Assembly (NCBI RefSeq): GCF_018224955.1
Contig: NZ_JAGTUU010000010.1
Location: 62,001-126,000 of the forward strand
DNA: 64,000 nt
Direction: 5' to 3'
From: Thetidibacter halocola
Lineage (GTDB): Bacteria; Pseudomonadota; Alphaproteobacteria; Rhodobacterales; Rhodobacteraceae
Of the stretch, positions 24,083 to 33,313 are shown one piece after another. The position numbers were made by a program, and so were the translations under genes. The notes beneath the pieces are model-generated. The model had not been told where the DNA came from, searched no databases, and worked only from the letters and a program-made list of their open reading frames with translations. Within the stretch, counting starts at the first letter, position 1; every line of letters starts with the position of its first letter.

Positions 24083-27019
24083 TCAGGTCTTGTCCCTCAG
24101 CCCCATCAGCGCTGCGGCGAAGGGGTTGTCGGGGTCGATCCTGTCCTTCTTCTGCGGACGAGCCTCGTAGGTCTTGGGGCCGCGATCGCGTTCGCGGTCG
24201 GGCTTCGGCCCACCCTTGCCCTTTGGCTTGCCCCCCTTGCCACGCGGCTTGTCCCCGCGCTCACCCCGATCCCGACGCTCGCCGCCGGGGGCGCCGCGGT
24301 CGCGACGCTCACCGCTGCCTTCGCGCTTCTGGCCGTCGCCGGCCGTCGCCTCGCGGCGGGGTTTGCCGCCACCCCGGCGCTGCTGGTTGCCGCGATTGCC
24401 GCCCCAGGTGAAGGTGAAGAAGACCTCCATCTCGGGGCCGGCCAAAGCCTCGTCCAGCACCGCACCGGGCGTCATCTCACCCTCGGGCGTCTCGGCGACG
24501 GCGGGCTCGGCGGCCGGTTCGGCCGGCGTCTCCGCCACCGGCGCCACGCCGGCATCGGGGATCTCGGCCTTGGGCAGGTCGGCGGCCTCAGGCGCAGCGC
24601 CTTCGGTCGCCGCAGCCTCGGCCACGACCGCATCCACCGGCTTGACCTTGGCGCGCTCGGCCTTTTCGGCGCGATAGCCCAGGCCCTGCATGAGGTCCGC
24701 GAACTGGTCGAGCGTCAACCCGGTGATCGAGAGCATGTCGGCCTTGGCCTCGAAGCCCGCGCGGCTGTCCTCGGCGCGCAGCATGTCGGCCAGGCGTTCC
24801 AGCATGTCGATGCGGATCGCACGCTCGCCGGACTTGCGGTAGCCGCCCAGCGTGTAGTGCTGTGCGGGCACATCGGCGATGTTCGGCACGGTGACCAGGC
24901 CCGGAGGCGGCGCCTCGGGGAACTCGTCGAGTCCATTCGCCAGAGACCACAGCACCAGCCGCAGCCTGGTCGGCGCGGGCTTCAGCATGAGTGGCATGAA
25001 GATCGTGTATTGGCCAAAGCGGACGCCATGCTTGCGCAGAGCGCCACGCGACTCCTGGTCCAGCTGCTTGACCTCGTCGGCGATCTCGGCGCGCGGCAGC
25101 ACACCCATCGACTCGACCAGGCGGAAGGCAAAGCCCCGTGCAAGGCCCGTCAGCGCCTCGTCGCCCTGCAATTTCAGCAGCGGCTCGAACAGGGTGGCGA
25201 TCTTGCGATCGATGAAATGCTGCAGGCGGCGCTCGACCTTCATCGCGACGTCCGGCCCGGCCTCGTCATCGACGAAGGCCACCACGCGCGGCTTCAGCGG
25301 ATCATCACCCTTGGCGAGCTTGCCCACCGCCTGGTCGCCCCACATCAGGCCACCCTGCTCGGTGAAGTCCAGCTCGGTGTCCGGCGCGTTGTAAAACCGG
25401 TCCGCCCGCAGGTGGAAATGCGGCGCCAGTGCCTGCAGCGAGGCCTGGCGGACGGTCTTGTCCTCCTGCCCCACGCCGCTCTTGTCCTGGCGGAAACGGA
25501 AACCCTCGAGCCGACCGACGAATTGTCCTTCGACGGTCACCTCACCCTTGTCATTGACTTCGGCCACCATGGCCTCCTTCTGCTTCAACCGGCGGAGCAG
25601 GACGCTGGTCCGCCGGTCAACAAATCTTTGAGTCAGGCCCGCGTGAAGCGCGTCCGACAGGCGATCTTCTACCGCACGGGTCTCGCCGCGCCAATGGTCT
25701 TCGTCCCCGACCCAGCCACGGCGCTGCGCCACATATGTCCAGGTGCGGATATAGGCCAACCGTTTCGACAATGTGTCAATGTCGCCATCGGTCCGGTCGA
25801 TCCGGTTCACCTGCCTGTGCATGAAATCGTCCGGAATCCGCCCGCGTTCGTGCAGGTGGTTGAAGATCACGCCCAGCAGGCCCGCATGTTCGGCATGGCT
25901 GATGCCGCGGAAATCGGGGATACGGCAGACATCCCAGAGCAGCTGCACCGAGGTTCCGTCGCTGGCTCGCGCCCGCACCTCGGCCTCCGACGACAGCGCG
26001 CGCAAGGCGCGCAAGTCGTCGGCCTCGCGCGCCTTGGACAGCCACTCGTTGTCGGGGGATTCGTCGAGGCTGCGCTCCAGCGCGTCGATGCTGCCGAAGG
26101 TGAGGCGCGCGTTGCGCCAGTTGAGTTTCTTCAGCGGCGTGAAGCTGTGGTTGACGATGTTCTCGACCCAGTCGTCGGGGATCTGCCCGGCCTCGCCCGT
26201 CACGCCAAAGGTGCCGTGGCTCATCCCCCGCCCGGCCCGGCCGGCGATCTGGGCCAGCTCGTTGGGCTGCAAGGGACGCATCCGCCGCCCGTCGAACTTG
26301 GCCAGCGCGGAAAAGGCGACATGGTCGATATCCAGGTTCAGGCCCATCCCGATGGCGTCGGTGGCCACCAGGAAATCGACCTCGCCATTCTGGTACAGAT
26401 CGACCTGCGCATTGCGCGTGCGCGGGCTGAGCGCCCCCATGACGACCGCCGCACCGCCCTTTGTGCGCTTTAGCAACTCGGCAATCGCATAGACATTATC
26501 GACGGAAAACCCGACAATTGCAGTCCTGCTTGGCAGTCTGCTTATCTTTTTCGAACCTATATAGGAGAGTTGGCTCATCCGCTCGCGGCGGATGAATTCC
26601 ACACCGGGCACCAGGGCCGCGATGGGGCCCCGCATTGTATCCGCGCCCAGGAACAGGGTCTCGTGCAGGCCGCGCATCCGCATCAGCCGGTCGGTGAAGA
26701 CATGGCCACGCTCGGCATCGGCGCAAAGCTGGATCTCGTCCACGGCGACGAAATCGGCGCCCATGCCCTCGGGCATCGCCTCGACCGTGCAGACCCAGTA
26801 TTGCGCGCGGGCGGGCACGATGCGTTCCTCGCCGGTGACCAGCGCCACGACAGAAGGGCCGCGCGCCGCGACGATCCGGTCATAGACCTCGCGCGCAAGC
26901 AGACGCAGGGGCAGGCCGATGATACCGGTGCGGTATCCCAACATGCGCTCGATCGCGTAATGGGTCTTGCCTGTATTGGTCGGGCCGAGAACGGCCGCGA
27001 TCCGTGCTTTCTGGGCCAT
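24083..27019 (-). CDS. SUPV3L1/MgpS-like ATP-dependent RNA helicase
   Basis: A 978-residue superfamily 2 helicase. Walker A is GPTNTGKT at residues 12-19, the DExH-like box is DEIQ at 94-97, and the second RecA domain ends in the arginine motif QIAGRAGRGMSHGTFG. It resembles mitochondrial SUPV3L1 and bacterial MgpS. An Ala/Glu-rich linker of about 100 residues and a basic Lys/Arg/Gly tail follow residue 780 and probably bind RNA or ribosomes. It shares a transcript with the S4 protein and is preceded by the TPR gene. Confidence 0.85.
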   Translation of the reverse strand: MAQKARIAAVLGPTNTGKTHYAIERMLGYRTGIIGLPLRLLAREVYDRIVAARGPSVVALVTGEERIVPARAQYWVCTVEAMPEGMGADFVAVDEIQLCADAERGHVFTDRLMRMRGLHETLFLGADTMRGPIAALVPGVEFIRRERMSQLSYIGSKKISRLPSRTAIVGFSVDNVYAIAELLKRTKGGAAVVMGALSPRTRNAQVDLYQNGEVDFLVATDAIGMGLNLDIDHVAFSALAKFDGRRMRPLQPNELAQIAGRAGRGMSHGTFGVTGEAGQIPDDWVENIVNHSFTPLKKLNWRNARLTFGSIDALERSLDESPDNEWLSKAREADDLRALRALSSEAEVRARASDGTSVQLLWDVCRIPDFRGISHAEHAGLLGVIFNHLHERGRIPDDFMHRQVNRIDRTDGDIDTLSKRLAYIRTWTYVAQRRGWVGDEDHWRGETRAVEDRLSDALHAGLTQRFVDRRTSVLLRRLKQKEAMVAEVNDKGEVTVEGQFVGRLEGFRFRQDKSGVGQEDKTVRQASLQALAPHFHLRADRFYNAPDTELDFTEQGGLMWGDQAVGKLAKGDDPLKPRVVAFVDDEAGPDVAMKVERRLQHFIDRKIATLFEPLLKLQGDEALTGLARGFAFRLVESMGVLPRAEIADEVKQLDQESRGALRKHGVRFGQYTIFMPLMLKPAPTRLRLVLWSLANGLDEFPEAPPPGLVTVPNIADVPAQHYTLGGYRKSGERAIRIDMLERLADMLRAEDSRAGFEAKADMLSITGLTLDQFADLMQGLGYRAEKAERAKVKPVDAVVAEAAATEGAAPEAADLPKAEIPDAGVAPVAETPAEPAAEPAVAETPEGEMTPGAVLDEALAGPEMEVFFTFTWGGNRGNQQRRGGGKPRREATAGDGQKREGSGERRDRGAPGGERRDRGERGDKPRGKGGKPKGKGGPKPDRERDRGPKTYEARPQKKDRIDPDNPFAAALMGLRDKT

Positions 27020-27044
27020 TGGCCCCCCTCGCCTGGGCTGCGCG

Positions 27045-27599
27045 CTAGAGCGCGACGCCCTTCACCTCTCGCTCGAGCCGCTCAAGCGCCTGTTCGACTT
27101 CGGCATCATGCGGACGCAGCCGCAATACCCGTTCGTAGGCGTCATAGGCAAGGGCCGGTTTCCCGGTCTGCTCATGGATCGCGCCGACGCCGCGCAGCGC
27201 CGCGAAATGGTGGGGGTTCAGCGCCAGAGTGCGTTCCAGCGCATCCATCGCCGGGCCGAACATGTCGAGCTGGTAATAGGCCAGCGCCAGCCCGTGCCAG
27301 CCCTCGGCGAAATCCGGCGCATGGTCGGTCAATGCACCGAAATGTTCGACCGCCGCGGTCCAGTCGCTGACCTCCAGCGCATCGTGGCCGCGTTTCAGCA
27401 GCAGGTCGCGCGTGGCAGAGCCGGATTTCGACCATTCGTCGATCACCTGGCGTTCAAGCCGGGCTGCCGCCCCCTCGTCCGGGGCCTGCGCCAGCTCTTG
27501 CAGCAAGGCGTCCAGGCGACCGTCCTCGGCGCCGGCGAGGCCGGGTATGGAAAACATGACTACGGCCAGAAGTGCCGCGACGGTAGATTTGATATTCAT
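27045..27599 (-). CDS. Exported TPR protein
   Basis: A 184-residue protein with a signal peptide (cleavage near GLAGA) and about three tetratricopeptide repeats (for example AEGWHGLALAYYQLDMFGPA and the following unit with LALNPHHFAALRGVG). It is probably a periplasmic scaffold. The start at 27599 (MNIKST) puts the hydrophobic core in place; an ATG at 27614 adds five residues. It lies 25 bp upstream of the helicase. Confidence 0.75.
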   Translation of the reverse strand: MNIKSTVAALLAVVMFSIPGLAGAEDGRLDALLQELAQAPDEGAAARLERQVIDEWSKSGSATRDLLLKRGHDALEVSDWTAAVEHFGALTDHAPDFAEGWHGLALAYYQLDMFGPAMDALERTLALNPHHFAALRGVGAIHEQTGKPALAYDAYERVLRLRPHDAEVEQALERLEREVKGVAL

Positions 27600-27681
27600 C
27601 GGACCCATGCTCATAACAATGACGAGTGTAGCCGCTGGCCCGTTAAAATCCAGCGCACGTTATCGAGAGAAAGGCACCGAT

Positions 27682-27972
27682 ATGAGCGATACCCTCAACG
27701 CGGCCGTGGCCGCCCTGAACGAAAAGATGGCCGGAGCCGGCTTTGACGGCACCGCCCGCTTCGTCATGGGCGACGAGGGCAGCTTCATCGTGGACGAGAC
27801 CGGCGCACGCCTGGGCGACGACGAGGCCGACGTGACGCTGAGCGCCGACGTCGACACCTTCCAGCAGATCTTCGAGGGCGCGCTGAACCCGACGAGCGCC
27901 TTCATGTCGGGCAAGCTGACCATCGACGGCGACATGGGCGCGGCGATGCGCCTGGCGCAGGTCCTGGCCTGA
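27682..27972 (+). CDS. SCP2 sterol-binding domain protein
   Basis: A 96-residue protein made of a single SCP2 lipid-binding fold (GSFIVDETGARLGDDEADVT, then MSGKLTIDGDMGAAMRL). It is a small cytosolic carrier of acyl or lipid ligands. AAGG precedes the ATG. Its stop overlaps the start of the lysophospholipase gene by one base (TGATG), suggesting joint lipid metabolism. Confidence 0.85.
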   Translation: MSDTLNAAVAALNEKMAGAGFDGTARFVMGDEGSFIVDETGARLGDDEADVTLSADVDTFQQIFEGALNPTSAFMSGKLTIDGDMGAAMRLAQVLA

Positions 27973-28934
27973 TGACCCTGACACCCGCCCCCTTCCATGC
28001 CGACCTGGCAGAAGGCCCGCACGACTCGCGGGCCTGGTGGGTGCGGACCCGGGACGGACTGCGCCTGCGCGTGGCCCATTTCCCCAGCCAAGAGGCACAG
28101 GGCACGGTTCTGCTGTTCCCTGGCCGCACCGAGTATGTCGAGAAATACGGCCGCACGGCGGGCGACCTCGCAGCGCAGGGATTTCACACGCTGACCATCG
28201 ACTGGCGCGGCCAGGGCCTGGCAGACCGGATGCTGGACGATCCGCGCACCGGGCATGTGGACATCTTCCTCGACTACCAGCTCGATGTCGCCGCGATGCT
28301 GGACGCGGCCGAGGCGCTGGACCTGCCGCGCCCCTATTACCTGATCGGGCATTCCATGGGAGGCTGCATCGGCCTGCGCGCGGTGATGTCGGGCCTGCCG
28401 GTGCAGGCGGCGGCCTTTACCGGCCCGATGTGGGGCATCCGCATGGCCCACCCCGTGCGGCCTGCCGCCTGGGCGCTATCCTGGTCGTCCAAGCGGATCG
28501 GGCTCAGCCATCTGCTGGCCCCCGGCACCGGGGTCGAAAGCTATGTCGCCGTGGGCGCCTTCGAGGACAACACGCTGACGACGGATCCGGACATGTGGGA
28601 TTACATGCGCCGCCACGTCCTGGCCCGGCCGGAACTGCAACTGGGCGGCCCGTCGATGCACTGGCTGCACGAGGCGCTTGCCGAATGCCGCTCGCTGGCG
28701 CGCATGGCCTCGCCCGCGCTGCCGGTCCTGACCTTCCTCGGCACGAACGAACGCATCGTCGACACCGACCGCATCCATGACCGAATGCTGCGCTGGCCCT
28801 CGGGCAAGCTGGTGATCGTGGACCGCGGGGAGCACGAGATCCTGATGGAACGTCCCGAGGTCCGCAATGCCGTCGTTTCCGACATCTGCTCCCTGTTCGA
28901 GGGCGCCCGCCCCTCAGCCGCGCTCTCGGCCTGA
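27972..28934 (+). CDS. Lysophospholipase-like alpha/beta hydrolase
   Basis: A 320-residue hydrolase of the PldB/monoglyceride lipase group: the oxyanion loop is near LLFPGRTEYVEKYG, the nucleophile Ser is in IGHSMGGCIG, and the late Asp and His lie in LGTNERIVDTDRIHD and DRGEHEIL. It probably removes acyl chains from lysophospholipids. It is coupled to the SCP2 gene. Its last 21 bases overlap the end of the convergent aldolase gene. Confidence 0.85.
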   Translation: MTLTPAPFHADLAEGPHDSRAWWVRTRDGLRLRVAHFPSQEAQGTVLLFPGRTEYVEKYGRTAGDLAAQGFHTLTIDWRGQGLADRMLDDPRTGHVDIFLDYQLDVAAMLDAAEALDLPRPYYLIGHSMGGCIGLRAVMSGLPVQAAAFTGPMWGIRMAHPVRPAAWALSWSSKRIGLSHLLAPGTGVESYVAVGAFEDNTLTTDPDMWDYMRRHVLARPELQLGGPSMHWLHEALAECRSLARMASPALPVLTFLGTNERIVDTDRIHDRMLRWPSGKLVIVDRGEHEILMERPEVRNAVVSDICSLFEGARPSAALSA

Positions 28935-29693
28935 CGCCGCGTGAAACGCCTGTGCCGTGGCATTGGCCCCGGCGCGCATCCAGCCCAGTTCCGAACCGAC
29001 CAGAACCATGTGCATGCCATAGTCGCGCGCCCAGTCCGCCGCCATGGCCGAGGTCGGGGTGAAGCTGGCAAAGCCCTTGCCCGCCGCCCGTGCCGCCGCG
29101 CCAACCCGTGCCAGCGCCGCTTTCAGATCGGGGTTGTCGAGGCTGTCATGACCGTAGCTGACGCTGAGATCCGCGGGGCCCACGAACAGCGCGTCGATAT
29201 TCGGCACCGCTGCGATCGCCTCGCAGGCCTCGACGCCCTCGGGTTCCTCGATCTGGGCGATCACCACGCTTTGCGGGTCCTGCGATAGCACGTCGGCCAT
29301 GGACCGCGCGCCATGCCCCGCCCAACGCGTCCCACCAGCGAACCCGCGCCCGCCCAAGCCGAAATGCGCGGCTCTTGCCACCGCCTCCGCCTTTTCCGCA
29401 CTCCAGACATGCGGGACGACCACGCCCACCGCCCCGGAATCGAGCGCCTGGAGGATCTCGCGCGCCCCAGCCTCGCCCACCCGGACGACCACGGGGAAAT
29501 CCATCGCCCGGGCCAGCGCAAGGCAGGCATCCATGCCCGCCCGGTCCACCGGTGCGTGTTCCGTGTCGAGACAGACGAAATCGAGGTCGCTCAGCGCCAG
29601 CACCTCCATCACCTGGATCGAGGGCGTCTTGACGAAAGTGCCCGCCAGCGGCGCGCCGCCGCGCAGCCTGTCCCTGAAACCTGCAATCCGCAT
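28914..29693 (-). CDS. HpcH/HpaI-family aldolase
   Basis: A 259-residue class II aldolase of the type that cleaves 4-hydroxy-2-oxo-heptanedioate and related acids to pyruvate or phosphoenolpyruvate. The family pattern is clear: FVKTPSIQVMEVLALSDLDF, FVCLDTEHAPVD, the metal Glu in AQIEEPEG and the Asp in FVGPADLSVS. No aromatic catabolism genes are adjacent, so the true substrate is open. GGGAGGGGA precedes the ATG. Confidence 0.85.
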   Translation of the reverse strand: MRIAGFRDRLRGGAPLAGTFVKTPSIQVMEVLALSDLDFVCLDTEHAPVDRAGMDACLALARAMDFPVVVRVGEAGAREILQALDSGAVGVVVPHVWSAEKAEAVARAAHFGLGGRGFAGGTRWAGHGARSMADVLSQDPQSVVIAQIEEPEGVEACEAIAAVPNIDALFVGPADLSVSYGHDSLDNPDLKAALARVGAAARAAGKGFASFTPTSAMAADWARDYGMHMVLVGSELGWMRAGANATAQAFHAASGRERG

Positions 29694-29744
29694 CTGTCCC
29701 CTCCCTTGCTGGCGTGCGCGTCCCGTGCACCTATCTAGGGCATC

Positions 29745-30746
29745 ATGGCCAATCCTGTCCTGACCTTTACCCAACAGGGTATCTTTTGCCCAGCGGGCGA
29801 TTTCCACATCGACCCGTGGCGCCCGGTCGGCCGCGCGCTGATCACCCACGGCCATGCCGACCATGCCCGGCCCGGCCACGGCGCCTATTTGGCCACCCAT
29901 GCTGCGCTACCGGTGATCCGGCATCGGCTGGGCGACATCCGGGCCGAGGGTATCGCCTATGGCGAACGGCGGCGGATCGGCGATGCGGTGGTCTCGTTCC
30001 ACCCGGCGGGGCACCTGCCCGGCTCAGCCCAGGTGCGGGTCGAAGTGGGCGGGCAGGTCTGGGTTGTCTCGGGCGACTACAAGCTCGAGAGCGACGGGCT
30101 GTCTGAACCCTTTGAACCCGTGCGCTGTCACGCCTTCATCACCGAGTGCACATTCGGCCTGCCAGTCTTTCGCTGGGCACCGCAGGCCGAGGTCGCGGCC
30201 GAGATCAACGCCTGGTGGGCGGCCAATGCGGCCGAGGGGCGGACCTCGATCCTGGGAGCCTATTCGCTGGGCAAGGCGCAGCGCCTGCTGTCACTGGTCG
30301 ATCCGGGGATCGGCTCGATCCTGACTCATGGCGCGGTCGAGAACACCAATGCCGTGCTGCGCGCGCAGGGCTATGCGCTGCCCGACACGGTCGCCGTCAC
30401 GCCGGACACGAAGGGCAAGGATTTCCCCGGCGCGCTGGTCATCGCGCCGCCCGCCGCGCTGGGATCGGCCTGGGCGCGGCGGTTTGCCGGGGCCTCAACC
30501 GGTTTTGCTTCGGGGTGGATGCGGCTGCGCGGCGTTCGGCGGCGCCGCGCGGCGGATCGGGGTTTCGTCATCTCGGATCATGCGGACTGGGATGGGCTGC
30601 ACCAGGCGATCCGGCAAACAGAGGCTGAAAAAGTATTTGTAACCCACGGTTACACGGATATCTTCAGTCGCTGGCTTAATGCGAATGACTGCTCTGCGCA
30701 AGTCGTCCCGACCGAGTTCGGCACGGACGAGGAGGACGCGGCATGA
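29745..30746 (+). CDS. Ligase-associated metallo-beta-lactamase-fold DNA exonuclease
   Basis: A 333-residue nuclease with the metallo-beta-lactamase motif HGHADHARPGH near residues 35-45 and beta-CASP-like features further on (GAYSLGKAQRLL, ISDHADWDGL, VFVTHGYTD). It matches the family found beside bacterial ATP-dependent ligases and thought to trim DNA ends in repair. It overlaps the ligase by ATGA. Confidence 0.88.
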   Translation: MANPVLTFTQQGIFCPAGDFHIDPWRPVGRALITHGHADHARPGHGAYLATHAALPVIRHRLGDIRAEGIAYGERRRIGDAVVSFHPAGHLPGSAQVRVEVGGQVWVVSGDYKLESDGLSEPFEPVRCHAFITECTFGLPVFRWAPQAEVAAEINAWWAANAAEGRTSILGAYSLGKAQRLLSLVDPGIGSILTHGAVENTNAVLRAQGYALPDTVAVTPDTKGKDFPGALVIAPPAALGSAWARRFAGASTGFASGWMRLRGVRRRRAADRGFVISDHADWDGLHQAIRQTEAEKVFVTHGYTDIFSRWLNANDCSAQVVPTEFGTDEEDAA

Positions 30747-32335
30747 AGGATTTCGCGACGCTGTTTACCCGGATCGACCAGACGACGAAAACCACAGTCA
30801 AGACAAGGGCCTTGGCGGATTTCTTCAAGACCGCCAACGATACGGACAAGCTCTGGACCATCGCGCTGTTTTCCGGTCGCCGCCCGAAACGGGCGGTCAC
30901 CACCACACAGCTGCGCGAATGGGCGGCGGAGCGCGCGGGCCTTCCGCTCTGGCTGCTCGAGGAAAGCTATCCGATCGTGGGCGACCTGGCCGAGACGCTG
31001 GCGCTGATGCTGCCGCCCGCCGAAAAATCGGAGGATCGCCCTCTAACCTACTGGATTTCAGAACTTCTCACACTTCAAGCCTTGCCGCTCGAGGATCGTC
31101 GCGCCCGCATCCTCGACGCCTGGGATCGGCTGGAGGCGACCGAACGCTTCCTGTTCAACAAGCTCATCACCGGCGGCTTCCGCATCGGCATCAGTCAAAA
31201 GCTGATGACCCGTGCGCTGGCCCAGGCAACCGGGCAGGACGAAGCGACCCTCGCGCTGAAGCTGATGGGGGCCTGGACGCCAGAGACCGCCAGTTTCGCC
31301 AGCCTGATCGAGGCCGACGACCCGCAGGCCGACGACAGCCGTCCCTATCCGTTCTACCTCGCCTACCAGATGGACGGCGGTCCCGACCCGCTGGGTGATC
31401 CGGCCGACTGGCAGGCGGAGTGGAAATGGGACGGTATCCGCGGCCAATTGATCCTGCGCGGCGGCGGCCATCACCTGTGGTCTCGGGGCGAAGAACTGAT
31501 CACCGACCGCTTCCCGGAACTGGCTCGTGCCACGGATTTCCTACCGCAGGGCACCGTGATCGACGGCGAGATCGTGACGTGGGATGGCACACAGCCCATG
31601 CCATTCGCCACCCTGCAACCGCGCATCGGGCGCAAGAGCGTGCCGAAGAAGCTGCTGCGCGAGGCACCGGTGTTGATGCTGGCCTATGACCTGCTGGAGC
31701 AGGACGGCCGCGACCTGCGCGAGGCACCTTTGGCCGACCGCCGCGCGGCGCTGGATGCGTTGCTGGCGGGCCTGCCGCCAGACGCGCCGCTGCGCCCCTC
31801 GCCGCTGATCGCTTTCGACGACTGGCAGACCCTGACCGAGACGCGCGGCGAGGCCCGCGACCGCCACGCCGAGGGCGTCATGCTGAAACGCCGGGCCTCG
31901 CCCTATCTGGCCGGGCGCAAGAAGGGCGATTGGTGGAAATGGAAGCTCGACCCGCTGACGGTGGACGCGGTGATGATCTATGCGCAGCAGGGCCATGGCC
32001 GCCGCGCCAACCTGTTCACCGACTTCACCTTTGCGGTGCGCGACGGCAACGACCTTGTCCCCTTCACCAAGGCCTATTCCGGCCTGACCGACGCCGAGTT
32101 TGCCGAAATCACCCGCTGGGTGCGCAAGAACACGTTGCAACGCTTTGGCCCGGTGCGGCAGGTGCGGCCCGAACACGTGTTCGAAATCGCCTTCGAGGGG
32201 ATCCAGGCCTCGCCCCGACACAAGTCCGGCATCGCCCTTCGCTTTCCCCGCATGGCGCGGTGGCGCCACGACAAGAGTGTGGACGAGGCCAATACGCTGG
32301 ACGACCTGCGCGCCTTGCTGGCGGCGCATGGCTGA
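30743..32335 (+). CDS. ATP-dependent DNA ligase (exonuclease-associated type)
   Basis: A 530-residue ligase. An N-terminal helical DNA-binding domain (residues 1-200) precedes the nucleotidyltransferase core, whose adenylated Lys228 lies in EWKWDGIRG. Later motifs are DGEIVTWDG, EGVMLKRRASPY and WWKWKLDPLTVDAVM, and an OB-fold follows. This type works in a repair cassette with the exonuclease and usually an Lhr-like helicase and a metallophosphoesterase. Those two are not in the next genes here. Confidence 0.92.
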   Translation: MKDFATLFTRIDQTTKTTVKTRALADFFKTANDTDKLWTIALFSGRRPKRAVTTTQLREWAAERAGLPLWLLEESYPIVGDLAETLALMLPPAEKSEDRPLTYWISELLTLQALPLEDRRARILDAWDRLEATERFLFNKLITGGFRIGISQKLMTRALAQATGQDEATLALKLMGAWTPETASFASLIEADDPQADDSRPYPFYLAYQMDGGPDPLGDPADWQAEWKWDGIRGQLILRGGGHHLWSRGEELITDRFPELARATDFLPQGTVIDGEIVTWDGTQPMPFATLQPRIGRKSVPKKLLREAPVLMLAYDLLEQDGRDLREAPLADRRAALDALLAGLPPDAPLRPSPLIAFDDWQTLTETRGEARDRHAEGVMLKRRASPYLAGRKKGDWWKWKLDPLTVDAVMIYAQQGHGRRANLFTDFTFAVRDGNDLVPFTKAYSGLTDAEFAEITRWVRKNTLQRFGPVRQVRPEHVFEIAFEGIQASPRHKSGIALRFPRMARWRHDKSVDEANTLDDLRALLAAHG

Positions 32336-32395
32336 CATGGCTTAACCCCGCCCGGTTTCCGTGGCAGACTGAGGCCCCGGACCCGAAAGGTGACC

Positions 32396-33250
32396 ATGAC
32401 CCGACCCGCCATTTTCGCCCTGTGCCTGAGCCTTGCCGCGCCAGCCGCCCTCGCGCAGAGCCTCGACATCGAGGGTCGCGTGGGCCTGGGGCTGACGGAT
32501 GCGCGAGGCGACAGCTGGATCGCGCCGGTGGACATGACCGCGACCTGGCGCCTGGGCGCGTATGCAGCGGTGGAGATCGGAACATTTGCCTATGGCATGC
32601 CGGGAAAACGTCCGCATGAAACCTACGCTGCGCTGCACTGGGGCGATCTGCGCCTCGGCGTGGTGCGCCCGGCCTATGACGCGGTGCTGATCTCTGTTTT
32701 CGAAGAGACCGCGCCGCACCGGGCCTATGCCGAGGCCGAGACGACCCGCGCCCACACCACGACCCGCGCCATGCGGGTGAACGCCGTGCCGGTGGGCCTG
32801 TCCTACGACCGGCAGGACGGGGCCACCTGGTGGGGCCTGTCGCTGCATTCCGACGCCAAGGGTGCGTTTTCCAGCGCCACCGCCGCGATCCGCGGGCAGG
32901 AGGGCGCGTGGACCGTCGCCGCGGCGGTGGAGTCGGTCCATGCCGAGGGCGCGATTCGGAACAACACCAAGCTTGGCCTGCGCTGGAAAGGGGCCCGGAT
33001 CGAGGCCGGTCTGGCGGCCTTTCACCCCGATGCATCAAGCCAGCCCGACGCGCTGGCGCTGGACCTGCACTGGCAGGCGAGCGACCGCCTGCGCCTTTCG
33101 GCCCTCGCCGAGACGGCGCGCGGCACGGCCCCCGACACGGGTGGCCTGGCCGCGACCTGGGCGCTGTCGCCCGGCCTGACCCTGTCCGGCGCCGCCCTGC
33201 ACGAAGGCGACCGCGACAGCGCGCACCTGACGCTGACCCGGCGGTTCTAG
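32396..33250 (+). CDS. Exported beta-rich protein, possible outer-membrane porin-like
   Basis: A 284-residue protein with a signal peptide (ending ALAQ) and alternating beta-strand pattern throughout (GLGLTDARGDSW, LGAYAAVEIGTFAYG, SGAALHEGDRDSAHLTL), finishing in Phe as outer-membrane barrels do. No family is recognised. AAGG precedes the ATG at 32396. It stands 60 bp after the ligase gene and has no evident link to it. Confidence 0.6.
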   Translation: MTRPAIFALCLSLAAPAALAQSLDIEGRVGLGLTDARGDSWIAPVDMTATWRLGAYAAVEIGTFAYGMPGKRPHETYAALHWGDLRLGVVRPAYDAVLISVFEETAPHRAYAEAETTRAHTTTRAMRVNAVPVGLSYDRQDGATWWGLSLHSDAKGAFSSATAAIRGQEGAWTVAAAVESVHAEGAIRNNTKLGLRWKGARIEAGLAAFHPDASSQPDALALDLHWQASDRLRLSALAETARGTAPDTGGLAATWALSPGLTLSGAALHEGDRDSAHLTLTRRF

Positions 33251-33313
33251 CCCGCGCTGGTTGCCAGCCGCCTGTCCGGGCCATATGTCAGGGGCAAACG
33301 ACACGAGGACGCC

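Noticed and set aside
24020-26473. 817-codon open frame on the plus strand
   Set aside because: It runs antisense to the helicase gene, whose motifs are unmistakable. Long antisense frames are expected at this GC content, and its translation shows no domain.
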